64,000 nt of DNA from Myrica gale (lineage: Eukaryota > Streptophyta > Magnoliopsida > Fagales > Myricaceae). The translations under genes and the position numbers were made by a program. Under the pieces are notes generated by a model, which saw only the letters and a program-made list of their open reading frames with translations, did no database searches and was not told where the DNA came from. Positions 11,293 to 29,358 of this stretch are shown piece by piece (within the stretch, counting starts at the first letter, position 1; each line of letters opens with the position of its first letter). The stretch covers positions 11,969,501-12,033,500 of the forward strand of contig OZ005600.1 of the NCBI GenBank assembly GCA_963930655.1, in the 5' to 3' direction.

Positions 11293-13592
11293 TTTTTTTG
11301 CTAAGAAAAACTCGATGTATTAATGAAAAAGATTGATGCATATCACAACACCGGATATGCTCGGGAATGCTAGAAGCGTAAAAAAACCAACACAACCAGT
11401 AGAGGTTGTCCACTTAGCCAACTTATGGGCAAGCCGATTACAACAACGAGGAACCCAAGCAATCTTTCAATCTGGAAAAATCCTCAAGAAACGCACGAAT
11501 GGAAACCACCAAATCAGCAATAGCCCAACTAGGCTGGGTCAAAGAGATTACCTCCTTGCAAAGAAGGAGAGAGTCGCACTCAAACTCCACTCGGGACCAA
11601 TTCTTCCACCGAGCCAAAACCATAGTCTCCACAAAGGCCAACACCTCACCCACAAGAGGGTTCATAGCAGCTGATCGTTCCATGTATGCCATAAAGAGAG
11701 AACTGAGAGAGTCTCTAACAGAGATTGCTATCTAAGACCCATTTGGATGACAAGCCACGTCCGAATTCAACTTCAACTAACCCGGCGTAGGAGGCTGCCA
11801 ATGAAACTGAGCACCCCACTCCACCACCTCCCAAGCCGAGGTATGTTCAGCGTAACGTCTACCAATATTGGAGATCAGCCTCTGAGTGTCCACAGGAACA
11901 CCCTCGTGAACAGGTAAATTATGCATCATCCATAAGCTGTCCATCACAATTGCTGCATTCAAAATAAAAGCTCTCAAGTTTTGGTTAGGGATATTGAACA
12001 CCCTGTCAGCGTGCAAAATAGTGTTGATCAAAGCAGCAAAGTTATCCAAAGGTAAGGAGCTCATCTGTATAGCCCATGGAGATTCACGCCATTCAATGAT
12101 AGCCACACTACAACGGACCAAAAGATGAATAGTATCTTTAGGTGCACATCTGCAAAACGGGCACTGAAAACTGTCTTCCTCCTCCCTGTGTAAGATTCTA
12201 CCCAAAGCTCCATTGGTCTTCAAAGCCCCGACAGCTACTTTCCACAAAAAAATTTAAGTATGTCCTGCACCTTTAATTTCCACAGCCTTTCCCAAGAAGA
12301 TGAGTCAAGCAATAAAGGGTGTTGAACCCGCCCAGCTTGGACATCGTTGACCACATATTTGATTGTGAAAATCTCTCTCCTCTCCTTACACAAAATCCAC
12401 TTATCCGCAGCATCAGAGTTGGGCGCTGGAAGTTGGAGAATAACTTAGCCAAATAGTCTGAGAAGAAGCGGCAGATGAGACCTTCATTCCAAAGCCGAGA
12501 ATGAGGAATAATCAAGCCATTCACAACTTGGACAGATTGATCAAAAATCATTCCAACTCTCCATTCTGGCCTACAATCCAAACCTCCCGGTAACCATGGA
12601 TCCTCTCTCAAGCTCATCACATCTCTATTTTTTGGCAGAAGACAAAGACATGTGCGTAGCAGGGGAGAAACTTTCATAGTTCCTTTCCAAACATGACCCA
12701 AAACCAGAGTTTTGGTGCTGATATTTTGCCTTGTAAATTTTGACCCATAGACTCTCAGGGTTGCTGAAATAGAGTCAACCCAGCTTTGCAATCACCGCTT
12801 GGTTCGCATCATACATCATTCTTAAGCTGATACCTCTTTATCCTTTGGAAGACATATGGAATCTCAAGCAAGGGGTGTAAAATTATATTTCTTTGTTGGT
12901 GGGAAGCCCCACCAAAATTCATTAAGCAAACAATCAAGCTCATCGCACCAGTCTTTGGGAAGCAGAAAAATAGACATGCTATATAAAGGCAGCGCCTATG
13001 CCACAACTTTGATTAAAGTCGTCATGCCCGCTTGAGAGAGTGAGCGTATCTTCCAGCTTGCCACCTTTGAGAGAACCCGATCATTTACTTCAGCAAAAGC
13101 CATTCTCTTCGATTGCCCAATGAACAACGGGAGACCCAAATACTTGCTATATAACCCCAACTGTCGTACTTGAAGAATGTTGCAAAAAGAAGCAACAACG
13201 CCCAAAGTCTCATAAATCTTCTGAAAATAATTGATAATATGGTTACCCACATCAGCTCTGCTCTACAGCTAGTGCCCCTCCGCATCTTTTAGGGCCTCAA
13301 TAATGTTACGCCTTCGGCTAATTATGGTTGAAAGGTGAAAATATAATATTGAGATCAAAAGTTGCTAGCCACTTTTGTTTCCACAAGCATTCTTCATTCT
13401 TCAAAGCTTCAGCAAGGTCCGATTGAATCTGTTGTTCAACGTCCCAATTTATGTCGGAAGGGGTAAGAGATTGAATAAGCTACAAATGATGGTGCAATGA
13501 ATTAATCTTGGTTTGCTCTAAACCGAAGACAGAACGGTTCCACTCCCTCAGAGCTTGTTTTGTGGTTTTGATCCGCTGAACAAGGAAGTAAA

Positions 13593-13903
13593 TGTTAGAG
13601 TGTCACATTGATTAGTGATCATTTAATCTTGTGCTTCATATACCTGTTGGGTCACCTCTTCTCATAGCCAATTGATATTGAGATGAAACTTGACATGGTA
13701 TCGGAGCCAATTATTTCTGGGCTTGACTCACTTGTTTGTGTCCCCCATTTGTTGTTCACGTGCATGGACCATGTTCGTTCGGCCTGCACTTGAGGGGGAG
13801 TGTTAGAGTCCCACATTGATTAGGGACCATTTAATCTTGTGCTTCATATACCTGTTGAGCCACTTCTTCTCATAGTCAATTGGTTTTGGGATGAAACTTG
13901 ATA
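13593..13903 (+). mobile_element. Very small TRIM/SMART-type LTR element (311 bp)
   Basis: Two direct repeats of 103 bp (13593-13695 and 13801-13903) start TGTTAGAG. Directly after the left one is TGGTATCGGAGCC, a primer-binding site for initiator-Met tRNA. A purine run, tgagggggag, lies just before the right one. The interior is only about 105 bp and noncoding. The flanks gtaaa and gtaag look like a 5-bp target duplication with one change. The LTRs are roughly 88% alike, making this the older of the two LTR elements in the LINE. It is a non-autonomous fossil with both ends preserved. Confidence 0.85.
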
Positions 13904-15860
13904 GTAAGGAGCAAACCCAACAACCAAAGAGTTCCATGACTTGTTAAAGATATATTTGCTGGTATCGTCACGCACCCAGCATGATTCAAAGAGAAATGAC
14001 TTTGGCCCTGAATTCATTACACCGAAAGTCTATAGTAAAATGGGCAAGTGATCAGAGGCATGCCGAGGCAGGTTACGAATCACGACCCTTGGGAATAAAT
14101 GAAGCAACTCGCGCATTGGCGAAGCCTTTGTCAAGGCGCTCGTGGATTTTTTGATTCCCACTCCTACCGTTGCACCAGGTAAATGAGGATCGAAGCTCCC
14201 GACATCAACTAAACCATGGTCCATCTTCAGCTGAAAGAAGTCGTCAGTTGACGAAGAAGCGAAGGGCCTGCCACCCCATTTCTCATGTTGGTTAGGCACT
14301 ACATTGAAATCCCTCAAGATCATAAAGGGCCCACTGAAAGTCGTGCCCACTCTACCTAGTTCCTCCCAAAATTCTTCTTTCGCAATTGTCTCACATGGCG
14401 CATGGATGAGAGAAAGAGCCCACGACTGAAAGGTGGGATGGCCAAAAATAACAATACTGATCATATGTTGATTTGGGATAACCAAGTCAAATTCAAAACC
14501 CCTCCTCCAAGCAAGAATCATCCCCCTTCTTAGATCAGTGGCAGGAACATCGATAAAATCCAAGAAACCCAAATTGGAAAGAATACCCGAAGCTCTGGAA
14601 ATTTTCGTTTCCACGATGCACAGACAATCCGGGTTGTATTGTCTGAGCATTGTCCGCAAAGTTCTGATTGTCGAGGCTTGGGCGAGGCTTCGACAATTCC
14701 AGAATAGCACAATCATTGAGGGAGGGGGCATGTGATGGCTCGCCTCCTCAGCCTCAGTTTCATGGTCGGAATCAAACTCCTCTTGAGCTCCCGCACTCAA
14801 GAATTCTTCGTGCTTACATTCAGCTGCACAATATTTTTTCTTACTGCCCACCTTCTTCCTGGCAACTTTTTTCTTTTCGGAGTGAACCTAGTTTGTAATG
14901 GTTGCAGTTTTTCACCACTGAATAATTTCAGTTTTAATTCAACCTCCACGCCAATTTTCTCCTCCTCATCCACAGAGAATAGTCGGTCGTGAGTCAGGTC
15001 TCTCACTAGAAACTTGTTTTCGTTTTTGCCCAATAACAAAACCTCCAGGTCGATGGATGTTAAGGTTTGCAAGGCCTATCCACTTATTTTTTCCTTTCCA
15101 AACCTGAGGCTTCTTCCCAAGCCCACCCTGTTCAGAAAGGGGCTGAAAAATCTCCCAACTTCCAGTCCTTTGAGAGTAAAGTCTCCATCCCAGAAGAGGC
15201 AGCCCGATCTACAGTCGGTTTAGTAGAGTTCAATAAGACCTCCCCATAGGCCTAGAACAGTGCATCTACATTCAGCCCAGCCATTATATCCGACTCACCA
15301 GCCCGACCCACCAAGCATTTAGCCTTTCCCTTAAAAAGCAGACATGTCCCTCACAATTGTACCAGTGACCTCTCCTCTCTCCTTCATGCGAGCGATATCC
15401 ATCTCGTGCTCTAGGGTGGCCTGCCACGCCGCCTGATCACCTCATGATTTGGGATAAAAGGACATTGACTCTGCCAGGTACCCAGTACCCTCCGTTGTTG
15501 CTCCTCTGCATCCCATGCCCCGATTATGATCCTTTAACCTTTGCAAGTCCCAAGCTGCCTTGTCTCTGACCTTGTCAGTGTCAGGTCTACGCATCGTACT
15601 GGCCTTGTCCCCTACATGCGCTCAGGATTCCTTAGAGGTGGCCCGACTGCCACCATCTGCCGTACTCCTCCGCAGAGGTGAGGAATCGTTGGCTGTGGAG
15701 TTCCCTGGGTGGACAGATCTGAGATTTGAGGTAAAATTCCTATGACCCAGATTTGGATTGTTGGTGCTGGACCAGTGATTTTGGCCGGAGAATTGTTGTT
15801 GAGCTGCTGGATTCTTTGGTATGATTCTGTTCGGACCAATGAAACGTCTATAGTCTTGAG

Positions 15861-16586
15861 TGTTGAAATTTGTAGTCCCACATTGCTAAGGCAATGTGGG
15901 CAAGTTAGTTTTTAAGCTTATAAATAGCCCACCTATGTAACATTTTCAATATAAGTGAGTTAACACAATTATTCCAATTGGGTATTTCCCTATTGAATGT
16001 CTCACTTATCAAGTATAAATTTTTTTATTTCTAACATGGTATTAGAGCGAGGTTTTCGGCTTTAGTCCGGTTACCTCCTAGCGACCATCCGGCTTAGTAC
16101 CGGCAAATTTCCCGGCTCAGTACCGGCTTTCTCCTGGCCCAGTACCGGTAACTTTCCCGGCTCAGTACCGGCAACCTCCCGGCTCAGTACCGGGGCAACC
16201 ATCCGGTGCAGTACCGGCTTTCTCCCGGCTCAGTCCCGGCAACCTCCCGGCTCAGTATCGGGGCAACCATCCGGCGCAGTACCGACGACTTCTCGGCTTA
16301 GTACCGGCAATCTTTGTAATTATTTTTCTGTAATCATTTTTTTCTGCAATTATTTTTGTTACTCCAAACTCAAGGTTTGTCGGTTTGTCCACCTTGAGTT
16401 TGCGGGGGAGTGTTGAAATTTGTAGTCCCACATTGCTAAGGCAATGTGGGCAAGTTTGTTTTTAAGCTTATAAATAGTCCACCTATGTAACATTTTCAAT
16501 ATAAGTGAGTTAACACAATTATTTCAATTGGGTATTTCCCTATTGGATGTCTCACTTATCAAGTATAAAATTTTTTATTTCTAACA
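15861..16586 (+). mobile_element. TRIM element (726 bp) with repeat-rich interior
   Basis: Two 176-bp LTRs (15861-16036 and 16411-16586) begin TGTTGAAATTTG and end CTAACA, about 97% alike. The left LTR is followed by TGGTATTAGAGCGAGG, an initiator-Met tRNA primer site; tttgcgggggag precedes the right LTR. The interior (about 16070-16320) is a set of short imperfect tandem repeats built on cccggctcagtaccgg and has no coding capacity. The flanks ttgag and tttag look like a 5-bp duplication with one change. Complete at both ends, non-autonomous and fairly young, it lies inside the ORF1 region of the LINE. Confidence 0.92.
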
Positions 16587-18289
16587 TTTAGTATTGGCCA
16601 TCATACGGTAACTGAAAGAGGTTGGTTCAATCAGGTCGCATGGAGGCGCAGGACAAATGCTCGTCATATGTCCCAACCTACTACAGATGAAGCAAAACCC
16701 AAAAATCTTCTCATATTTGAATTGAATCCATGTGTCGTGTCTATTTTCCCTTGGGAGAAAGAAACCCGACAGAGGATGAGAAATTTCCAGCAAAATTTTG
16801 ACTATGATTTGTAACCCACACTTCACCCTGTTAGAGCGAAAATCCACTTCGAAAACAGTTCCTATCCTGCTCGCACTCCAGCGCCATAGCCTTGGTAGAA
16901 AGACCCATTGGTAATCCGTGAATCTGGACCCATAGAGGAATGGTAGAGAAATCCACCTCATAAATCGTCTCTCCTCTCCACGGTTTAAGGATTAGCGGGA
17001 ATTCTTTAATATTCCAAGGGCCCATCTCCAACACTTTTTGCTTGCTAATTAGAGAGGGAAAGGAAAAGATAAACCTTTCTCCTTCGACCTCTTCCATCTC
17101 TAGGTCTTTGACAAAGTACCAAACTTGGAAAATCGCTAGTCGGATCCCTGCTCTGTTGAAAGGTTTATCCGATAAAACTGTCCCTGCCAAATTCAGTTCG
17201 AGGTCGTGATGGACATTGTCTTCTCTTCGAACTGCTCCATCCTCACTCCTCCAACCCACAACCAAAGGGAGGTGATTTGAGTCATCCATTGGATGGACAG
17301 AAAGGCCAACCAGTAGACAGAACCACCACAAAACCACACCACAACCACCACAATAAAAGAAGGTCACAAAAGACCAGAGAAGGAAACTCAACCTCCAGCA
17401 AAACTCCCTGAAAGGAGCAGAACCACCAGACTCACCGACCAAACACCCTCCCTGGTAATCTGCCCATGCAAACTAGAAGAGAATGGGGAATGTTGGGGTG
17501 AGCAGAGAATGGGGATGAATCCGGCGATAACCTAAACGGAAGGGGGTGAACGAAACCAGCAAAGAGCCCAAGGCTCCGGCATTTTTTCTATTTTGTAGGG
17601 AGAGCATTTCCTAGAGTGTACGGCCATCGAGTGTAAAGAGCCATGTGGTCATCCCAGAAAATTTCTGACCAAATAAATGTTTAGTTGTTCGTAGGAACAA
17701 TGAATTTAAGTTGAGGTGCGAAGTCGAATTATACTTTCTACCTTGGATACTCATGTTGGACGAAAGAATGGCAATAGAGGTATAAACAATCTGTAATCAT
17801 TATTTTACACGCTTAGGCTTAGCCCTTCTTCTCCTTCTTTTTTTTTTTTTAATATTTATCTTTTGAGGCACAATTGTACCTTTTTACCCGAGGGTTTAGC
17901 TCAAGTGTAAATCAAGCCCTAATATGTTAATCAGTACACATTTCTTCAGATTTAATTAGTTTGACTTTTGCTAAGGAAAAAAAAAATTTTAGTTTGACTT
18001 TCTGTTATGTACACGTGCATGGATAACTGTGGTTGCAAATACAAATTTGTTTCAAGAATTATATTTTTCATCCCCAAATCTCACTATCTTAATTAACATT
18101 TTTGACAAGATTGTATTATCAACTCAGTAATAAATAAATAAATAATTTTTTGTTAGTTATTAAATTTTATACCATTTTCATAATTAGGTTGATAAGTTTT
18201 AAAACAAAAAATTGCAGTCCTTGAGTTTTGGGCTCTTTAAAAAAATAATCCTTCGTCCAGCCACTACAGTAGAAGGTCAATTTCAGCAA

Positions 18290-18715
18290 AAAGTCAATTT
18301 TAAGTGATGTTCTAAAAAGAAAAAAAAAATGTACCATTTTAAGTGAATATTTTAAGAGTAAAATTTCACAAATGACCCTCCAAAATCTCAAAAAATTCAA
18401 TACAAATTTATTGATTTTTTTAAAAAAAAATCAATCAAATAGTTTCTCTTTATACATTTTTCATCAAACTCTAATATTTTTTTATTACAAAAATTCGTCA
18501 AAAAAAATCAATAAATTTGTTTCTCTTTATACCTTTTTCATCAAACTCTAATTTTTTTTATTACAAAAATTCATCAAATATCTCTCTGCATTTTTTTACA
18601 AATTCTAATAAAAAAATAATTTTCAATCAAATATCTTAAAAAAGGTTCACCAATTGTTTACAAACTCCAGTCTGCCTAAATATTCAGACCACTATTAATT
18701 TTTTTACAAATTTTG
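18290..18715. repeat. AT-rich dispersed repeat, copy 2
   Basis: This is the duplicate of 7100-7470. A unit around tttatacatttttcatcaaactctaat is itself repeated twice (about 18450 and 18530). Confidence 0.5.
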
Positions 18716-19157
18716 AGGATTTTTTGCAACCGAACATCACCACCTACCCACGTGAATGCTTTCTTTTGTAGGACACCGTGACATCAAATGTGACCAGCAT
18801 AGCTTATTGGACAGGTGAGAGCGTCACATGTGCGACTGACTTGGATTTATGCTAATATGGACTTCTTGCTCTTCAAAGGATGGACGGAGAGTTTATCAAA
18901 TTACTTTTTTTTAAAAAATAAAAGAGCACAAAACTCAGTTACTCATGAAATAAAATTTTAAAATTCAATGACCTATTATAAAAACGGTGTAAATATAAAA
19001 TAAAAGGTGAATAGGAAAGCTGAAGGCAAAACCCACTACTAGTTTTATCTATTTCTTTAAAATTCTATCTGTTCTTAATTTTTCTTGTAAATTAAGCGCA
19101 CTAAAACATTTATGTCTGCAAGAGGAATAAAAAGTACTTCATTTAGTTGTCTCTCAG

Positions 19158-19345
19158 TGATAAAATTTTGGGGAGGTTAAAATTTTAGGGTATTGAATTT
19201 GGTGAAAAAGTGAGGAGAGAGATGAATTTTAATATTTATTATAGTGAAAAATAATGATGTGATGGGAAGAGAATTATTATATTGTAATTTTTTATTGTGT
19301 TAAAATTTTAGAAAGTATAAAATTTTGTTTAACAAACACAGTGGG
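19158..19345. mobile_element. AT-rich MITE, family M copy 2
   Basis: It contains the words gggtattgaatttggtgaaa, gtgaggagagagatg, tttattatagtgaaaaataa and aattttttattgtgttaaaat that define the family here. It ends near caaacac. It is absent from the left duplicate. Confidence 0.6.
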
Positions 19346-20164
19346 TTTACTTGGACCTAATTGTTTATTTGCAGGTCAGTCAGACCAATAAGTTTATGAT
19401 ATTTTAAGTGGTAGCTTTTACACAGGCTGTCCAATATGCCTAATGACCAATAAATTTATAGAGAGGATCTGTTTACCAGCCTTGCTTGTCCTTTGAAAAA
19501 TGCAGCTTTAGTTATGGGAATGATGCATTCAATTTGTGTTGAGAACTGAAACGATCACTGAGTTTAAGACCGGTTAACCAAATGTCCTGGTACTGCGTGA
19601 CAATTAGGAGAAGCATTGACATATATTCGGCTACCCTGTTTAGTTATGTCCCAGTGCAGAGATAATTAGATCTGTGATCTGATACTTTCAGATATATCAT
19701 GGGTACGGAAATGGGGATAATCCCCAAAAAAGTAAATTCTACTTTGATATTTTTTTTAAAAAAAAATTGTTTGTGATTCTATGAATGCATACTAAAAGAA
19801 AGCTTATGAAGATAGAAAATATACATGCAAGTCATTGAAACAATCTTATGCATTAGACGGTGAGAAATTGTTGCTGTAATACCTCACAAATTTTTCCTAA
19901 GGGGTCAATAAAAAAACAAACCCTTTTCCATTTCTTAACCCCCTTCTGATCCCGGGTCCATCCTCTCATGAAAATATTAATCAAACTTAGTGACAGTTCT
20001 TAAACTTAAACAGGAACTTTACCTATGTTATACCAGAATCATGATAAACAGATTTAATAAAATGGTAGAAATTTATTACTTTTCAATCTGCAGCAGTGAT
20101 ATCGTCATTGGTTTTACAACCAAGCCATGGCATGGCGCAGAATAAAAAGATACAATAAATGCAT

Positions 20165-25956
<5,792 letters not shown>

Positions 25957-26021
25957 CTCTCCTCGCCTCTACAAATTACGGTTCTCTGAGCCCAATTCGT
26001 TGAAAAAAGAAGCAGAGAGAG

Positions 26022-26027
26022 GTTTAT
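26022..26027 (-). promoter_or_regulatory. Candidate TATA box of the thiolase gene
   Basis: On the minus strand gaTATAAAcc lies about 66 bp upstream of the thiolase ATG. That implies a short 5' UTR of roughly 35-45 bp, so the assignment is tentative. Confidence 0.35.
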
Positions 26028-26099
26028 ATCTTCAGTAGGACGGAGAGATTAGCTGTGGACTGAACTATTCCCACTAAATAAAGACCAAGAGATGACCCA

Positions 26100-27416
26100 A
26101 TGACGAATGTGAAAGGCATCAGCTCAAAAAAGAAAATAGGAGACACAAATGAAATGCACCTTCTTGGCAGTTAGAAACAAAGAACTAAGGAAAAACAAGG
26201 AAAGTGACCCAATTAAATTACAAGAGTGGAAGACGTTGATGTTTTCTGGGAAAGTTCCAACAACGAATATCCCATGCTTCCCACGAGAGTGGATGGGCAT
26301 TGTGGTAGTTGCACTAAAACTCGTAGCTGCTTCCTTCCTTTTGTCCGAGTCTGTAAAGTACAGAGCCACGCAGGAAGCAGTCTTTTTCTGTGTATTTTCT
26401 TTTCCGAGGATTTAGTCCGCTCACAAGAAGCGTAGTCTAAAAATAAGAAAGTATATCAAAAGTATTTGGCTCAGTCAACTCATTTATTGGGCAGTGCATA
26501 TCAATCGGACAAAATTAAGGGAAATATCAGAGGAATTGCCTCAGTACCGTTGTTACTGGATTGAGATCATCTTCTGTTTCTTGGGCAGAATCCATATCGG
26601 AAGGAAAAAAGAATGTGGATTACTCTAATTGCCACACGTTCTGGTCTGATGCGGGCAGTCACAGAATATAATCTGTGCACGAAATGGTTGTTGGAACCTT
26701 ACCAAAATCATGTGTGGCAGTGGAACTGTGGAAGTCAGAGGTGTGAAAACACTGGTAAAGTCTCTTGACTCTGACTGATGCTGCACATGTATTCAACAAG
26801 AGTAAAGAAATAGACGACCCATCTTTAACTTAAGTATGTTTTTTCTCCTTTTTTTAATATATTTCTAACTAGTTTCTTTCGATTGTTCTTCAAAAATTAT
26901 ACAATTCCTGTAAAGAGATTTATGAAAAAATCTATATCGCATCAATGGTGCGTGATTTTTTTTGTAACGATATTAATTGTAAATGTAGTTTTATGATATT
27001 AAAATTATTTTAATTTGTCAAAAAAATAACATCAAACTCTTGATTATACTCTAAGAGTCTGACGGTCTAATTCTGAACATACTAGCGAAGAAAATTAATA
27101 AAATTTAAATACATTATTGATTTTGCTACGTTTAACCACTTAATTATCAAATTATGATATTTTGGTTTAGTAAAAATATAATTTTACCTTTATAAATTTT
27201 TTACTAGTATATTTTTTAAGATAAAGTCTTAATTTCACTTAATCAATATATTAATTTCCATAAAAAAAATTTAAAAAGAGTGTAAAATATACAAAAGTAA
27301 TAATTTTTTTTCTCTAAGTATACAAAAGTAATAATTAATGAACAAAATATCACGAAAATAATAATTTAAAGTACAATGAGTCAGAATTCAATAATTCATC
27401 AACCAAAAGCGTATTT
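26100..27416. other. Intergenic DNA upstream of the thiolase gene
   Basis: No gene was recognised. The first 600 bp is of mixed composition and may hold further promoter sequence; beyond about 26830 it is strongly AT-rich. Confidence 0.5.
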
Positions 27417-27425
27417 TTATTTTTA

Positions 27426-27847
27426 GGGAAATTTGCTTTTTAGTCCTTAGGTTTTGGGTCCTTTTTAATTTTAGTCCTTAACTTTCAACCTTCAAAATTT
27501 TAGTCCTTGAACTTTCATCTTTGTAAAATTTAGTCCTTCCGTCAGTCTGCCGTCAATTTTTGTACCGGTCGACCGCCAATTTTGAAGCGGTCGACCGCAT
27601 ATATGTTTTGAAAGTGAGCGGTCGACCGATATATGTAGCGGTCGTCCGCTTCATGTAGCGGTCGTCCGCTTCATGTAGCGGTCGACCGCTTCATATACCG
27701 GTCGACCGGTACAAATTTGACGGCAAACTGACGGAAGGACTAAATTTTACAAAGATGAAAGTTCAATGACTAAAATTTTGACCCTCTAAAATTCATGACT
27801 AAAAATGAAAATGGATTAAAATCTAAGGACTAAAAAACAAATTTCTC
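27426..27847. mobile_element. Mutator-type foldback MITE with palindromic core (422 bp)
   Basis: It is flanked by an exact 9-bp target duplication, ttattttta (27417-27425 and 27848-27856), the Mutator superfamily signature. The ends are long inverted repeats of about 130 bp (GGGAAATTTG.. and ..CAAATTTCTC; inner parts ttagtccttccgtcag and ctgacggaaggactaa). The core (about 27560-27715) holds about seven near-copies of the palindrome GCGGTCGACCGC, separated by short spacers such as ttcatgta. No transposase is present. Confidence 0.88.
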
Positions 27848-27856
27848 TTATTTTTA

Positions 27857-28843
27857 ATGACCAAATCTAACTTAGATGTACCTAGAAGAAGGTATAAACT
27901 TGCCATAGTGTCTGAAATCTGAAGCGGAAGAGCATGCAACTTCGACGAGGTACATATCCAAATGTTAGTGCACTTATTTTACAAGTTTATTATGTCTTAC
28001 GTGAAAAGGACAGATCCAAATATAGGGATTGTCTATTATGCATAATAAAGTTGTTTTCTTTTGGCTGTGTTTCTGCGGCGAAGTTGCCCTACTAGCTCCT
28101 CAACGACCATAAAACTGACCGGAGAATTTTGTCGACCTTTTATATTACATAATATTTTGAAGAGATAAATATATTTTTCACCTCTTTTAATTATGAGAAC
28201 ATTGATACTTCATTTCATAAATTATTATTTTTGTTATAATACACTAACTAACTATTGATTTCATATCTCTTTGTCTTTTTTATTCAATTTTTTCATTTAT
28301 TTAAATTAAAAATGATTTTTTGACATGTGAAATATCAATTTCTTTCCTATAATTATTTTGGTGGTTAATGGTGTAAGGATAAAATTATTTTTTCAAATTC
28401 TAAAAATTCAATTTTCGTTAATAATGTGAAATATGACAAAAATAATAATTTTTTATTGTCAAATCCGTTATGGGTAAAAAATAAGTGGCCAATTCAAACG
28501 TAGCCCGCTAAATAGGAATAGGTCCCACCAAAAGAGACCCATGAAAGAAAGAGGGTGGACCACATGAGTCCAATTTCGGAAGCCTAGAACTATGAGAAGA
28601 GAGCCCAAAGGGCCTTAGAGATCGCCCTATCAAGCCAACCACGAAACATCATTCTCTGCAGACGCTACACGGCATCGTCCGCTGAAGCCGCTGCAATTAA
28701 GATATGACTCGCCGAAAAATAGGATTCTGAATGACGGAAAGGAAGCCGCAACCCATCCCTTCCGTCGTACGCTGCAATACCCATCGACTCATAATGCTAG
28801 GATGTGTAGAACATTTCTTATAAAAACCTTTGGTAGTTGGTAC
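27857..28843. other. Intergenic DNA
   Basis: AT-rich from 28140 to 28480, then mixed composition to 28843. No gene or recognisable element was seen. Confidence 0.4.
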
Positions 28844-29358
28844 TGTAACGACCCAAGGACAAACATTAATTACATCTGAATTTTGACTTCAAAATGATTA
28901 GTCAAGGTTGCTCTTGAAGCCCTTTAGATCATTATAAAGCTCAGTTCAACCTAGTTAGGTCCCAATGTGGCACTTTACCATTATTGAATCTATCTCTCAT
29001 TCATTCTCCTCTCCCACTCTGTGAGATTCAGGGTATCACAATCTCCCCTTCTTAAATTCTTGACGTCCTCGTCAAGGCCTACCAAACTCACATTGGTGGT
29101 TACTAGGACGACTCTGATACCGTTTGTAACGACCCAAGGACAAGCACTAGTCACATCTGTGCTTTGACTTCAAAATGACTAGTCAAGGTTGCTCTTGAAG
29201 CCCCTTAGATCATTATAAAGTCCAGTTCAACCTAGTAATGTCTCAATGTGGCACTTGACCATTATTGAACCTATCTCTCATTCATTCTCCTCTCCCACTC
29301 TATTGAACTTATCTCTCATTCATTCTCCTCTCCCACTCTATGTGGGATTCAACACTCA
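28844..29358 (-). mobile_element. TRIM-like LTR miniature element, reverse orientation
   Basis: Two direct repeats (28844-29040 and 29125 to about 29358) start TGTAACGACCCAAGGAC. The short interior has a pyrimidine run (atctccccttct) next to the left repeat and cgactctgataccgtt next to the right one. These are the complements of a polypurine tract and an initiator-Met primer site, so the element points to the minus strand. It is noncoding. The right boundary is approximate, and a related word (ttggtac) occurs just before the left end and at about 29371. It looks old, with the right repeat longer than the left. Confidence 0.7.

Larger units (their letters stand above)
11293..17665 (-). mobile_element. 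L1-type LINE, defective, with two nested LTR miniature elements
   Basis: This is a non-LTR retrotransposon on the minus strand, flanked by an exact 17-bp target duplication, tgaccaaataaatgttt (11276-11292 and 17666-17682). Its 3' poly(A) appears as a T run just inside 11293. In element order the parts are: ORF1 (17289 to about 16590) with a DUF4283-like region and a CCHC knuckle CFICSRLGHMTSIC; an apurinic-type endonuclease (about 14722-14030; LFWNCRSL, VETKIS, SDHLPILL); a short RT remnant (about 13250-12996; KYLGLPLFIGQSKRM, SLSQAGMTTLIK); a zf-RVT region (about 12247-11777; FQCPFCRC); and a partial RNase H (about 11692-11438). The pre-RT motif NHIINYFQKIYE runs directly into the post-palm KYLGLPLF segment, so the RT catalytic core including the FADD/YADD box is missing. 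ORF1 is also frameshifted near 16860. The element cannot move by itself. Confidence 0.9.

Noticed and set aside
27560-27715. CRISPR-like array (regular repeats of GCGGTCGACCGC)
   Set aside because: The host is a plant, repeats are 12 bp with very short spacers, and the array lies within inverted arms and a 9-bp target duplication; it is the core of a MITE.
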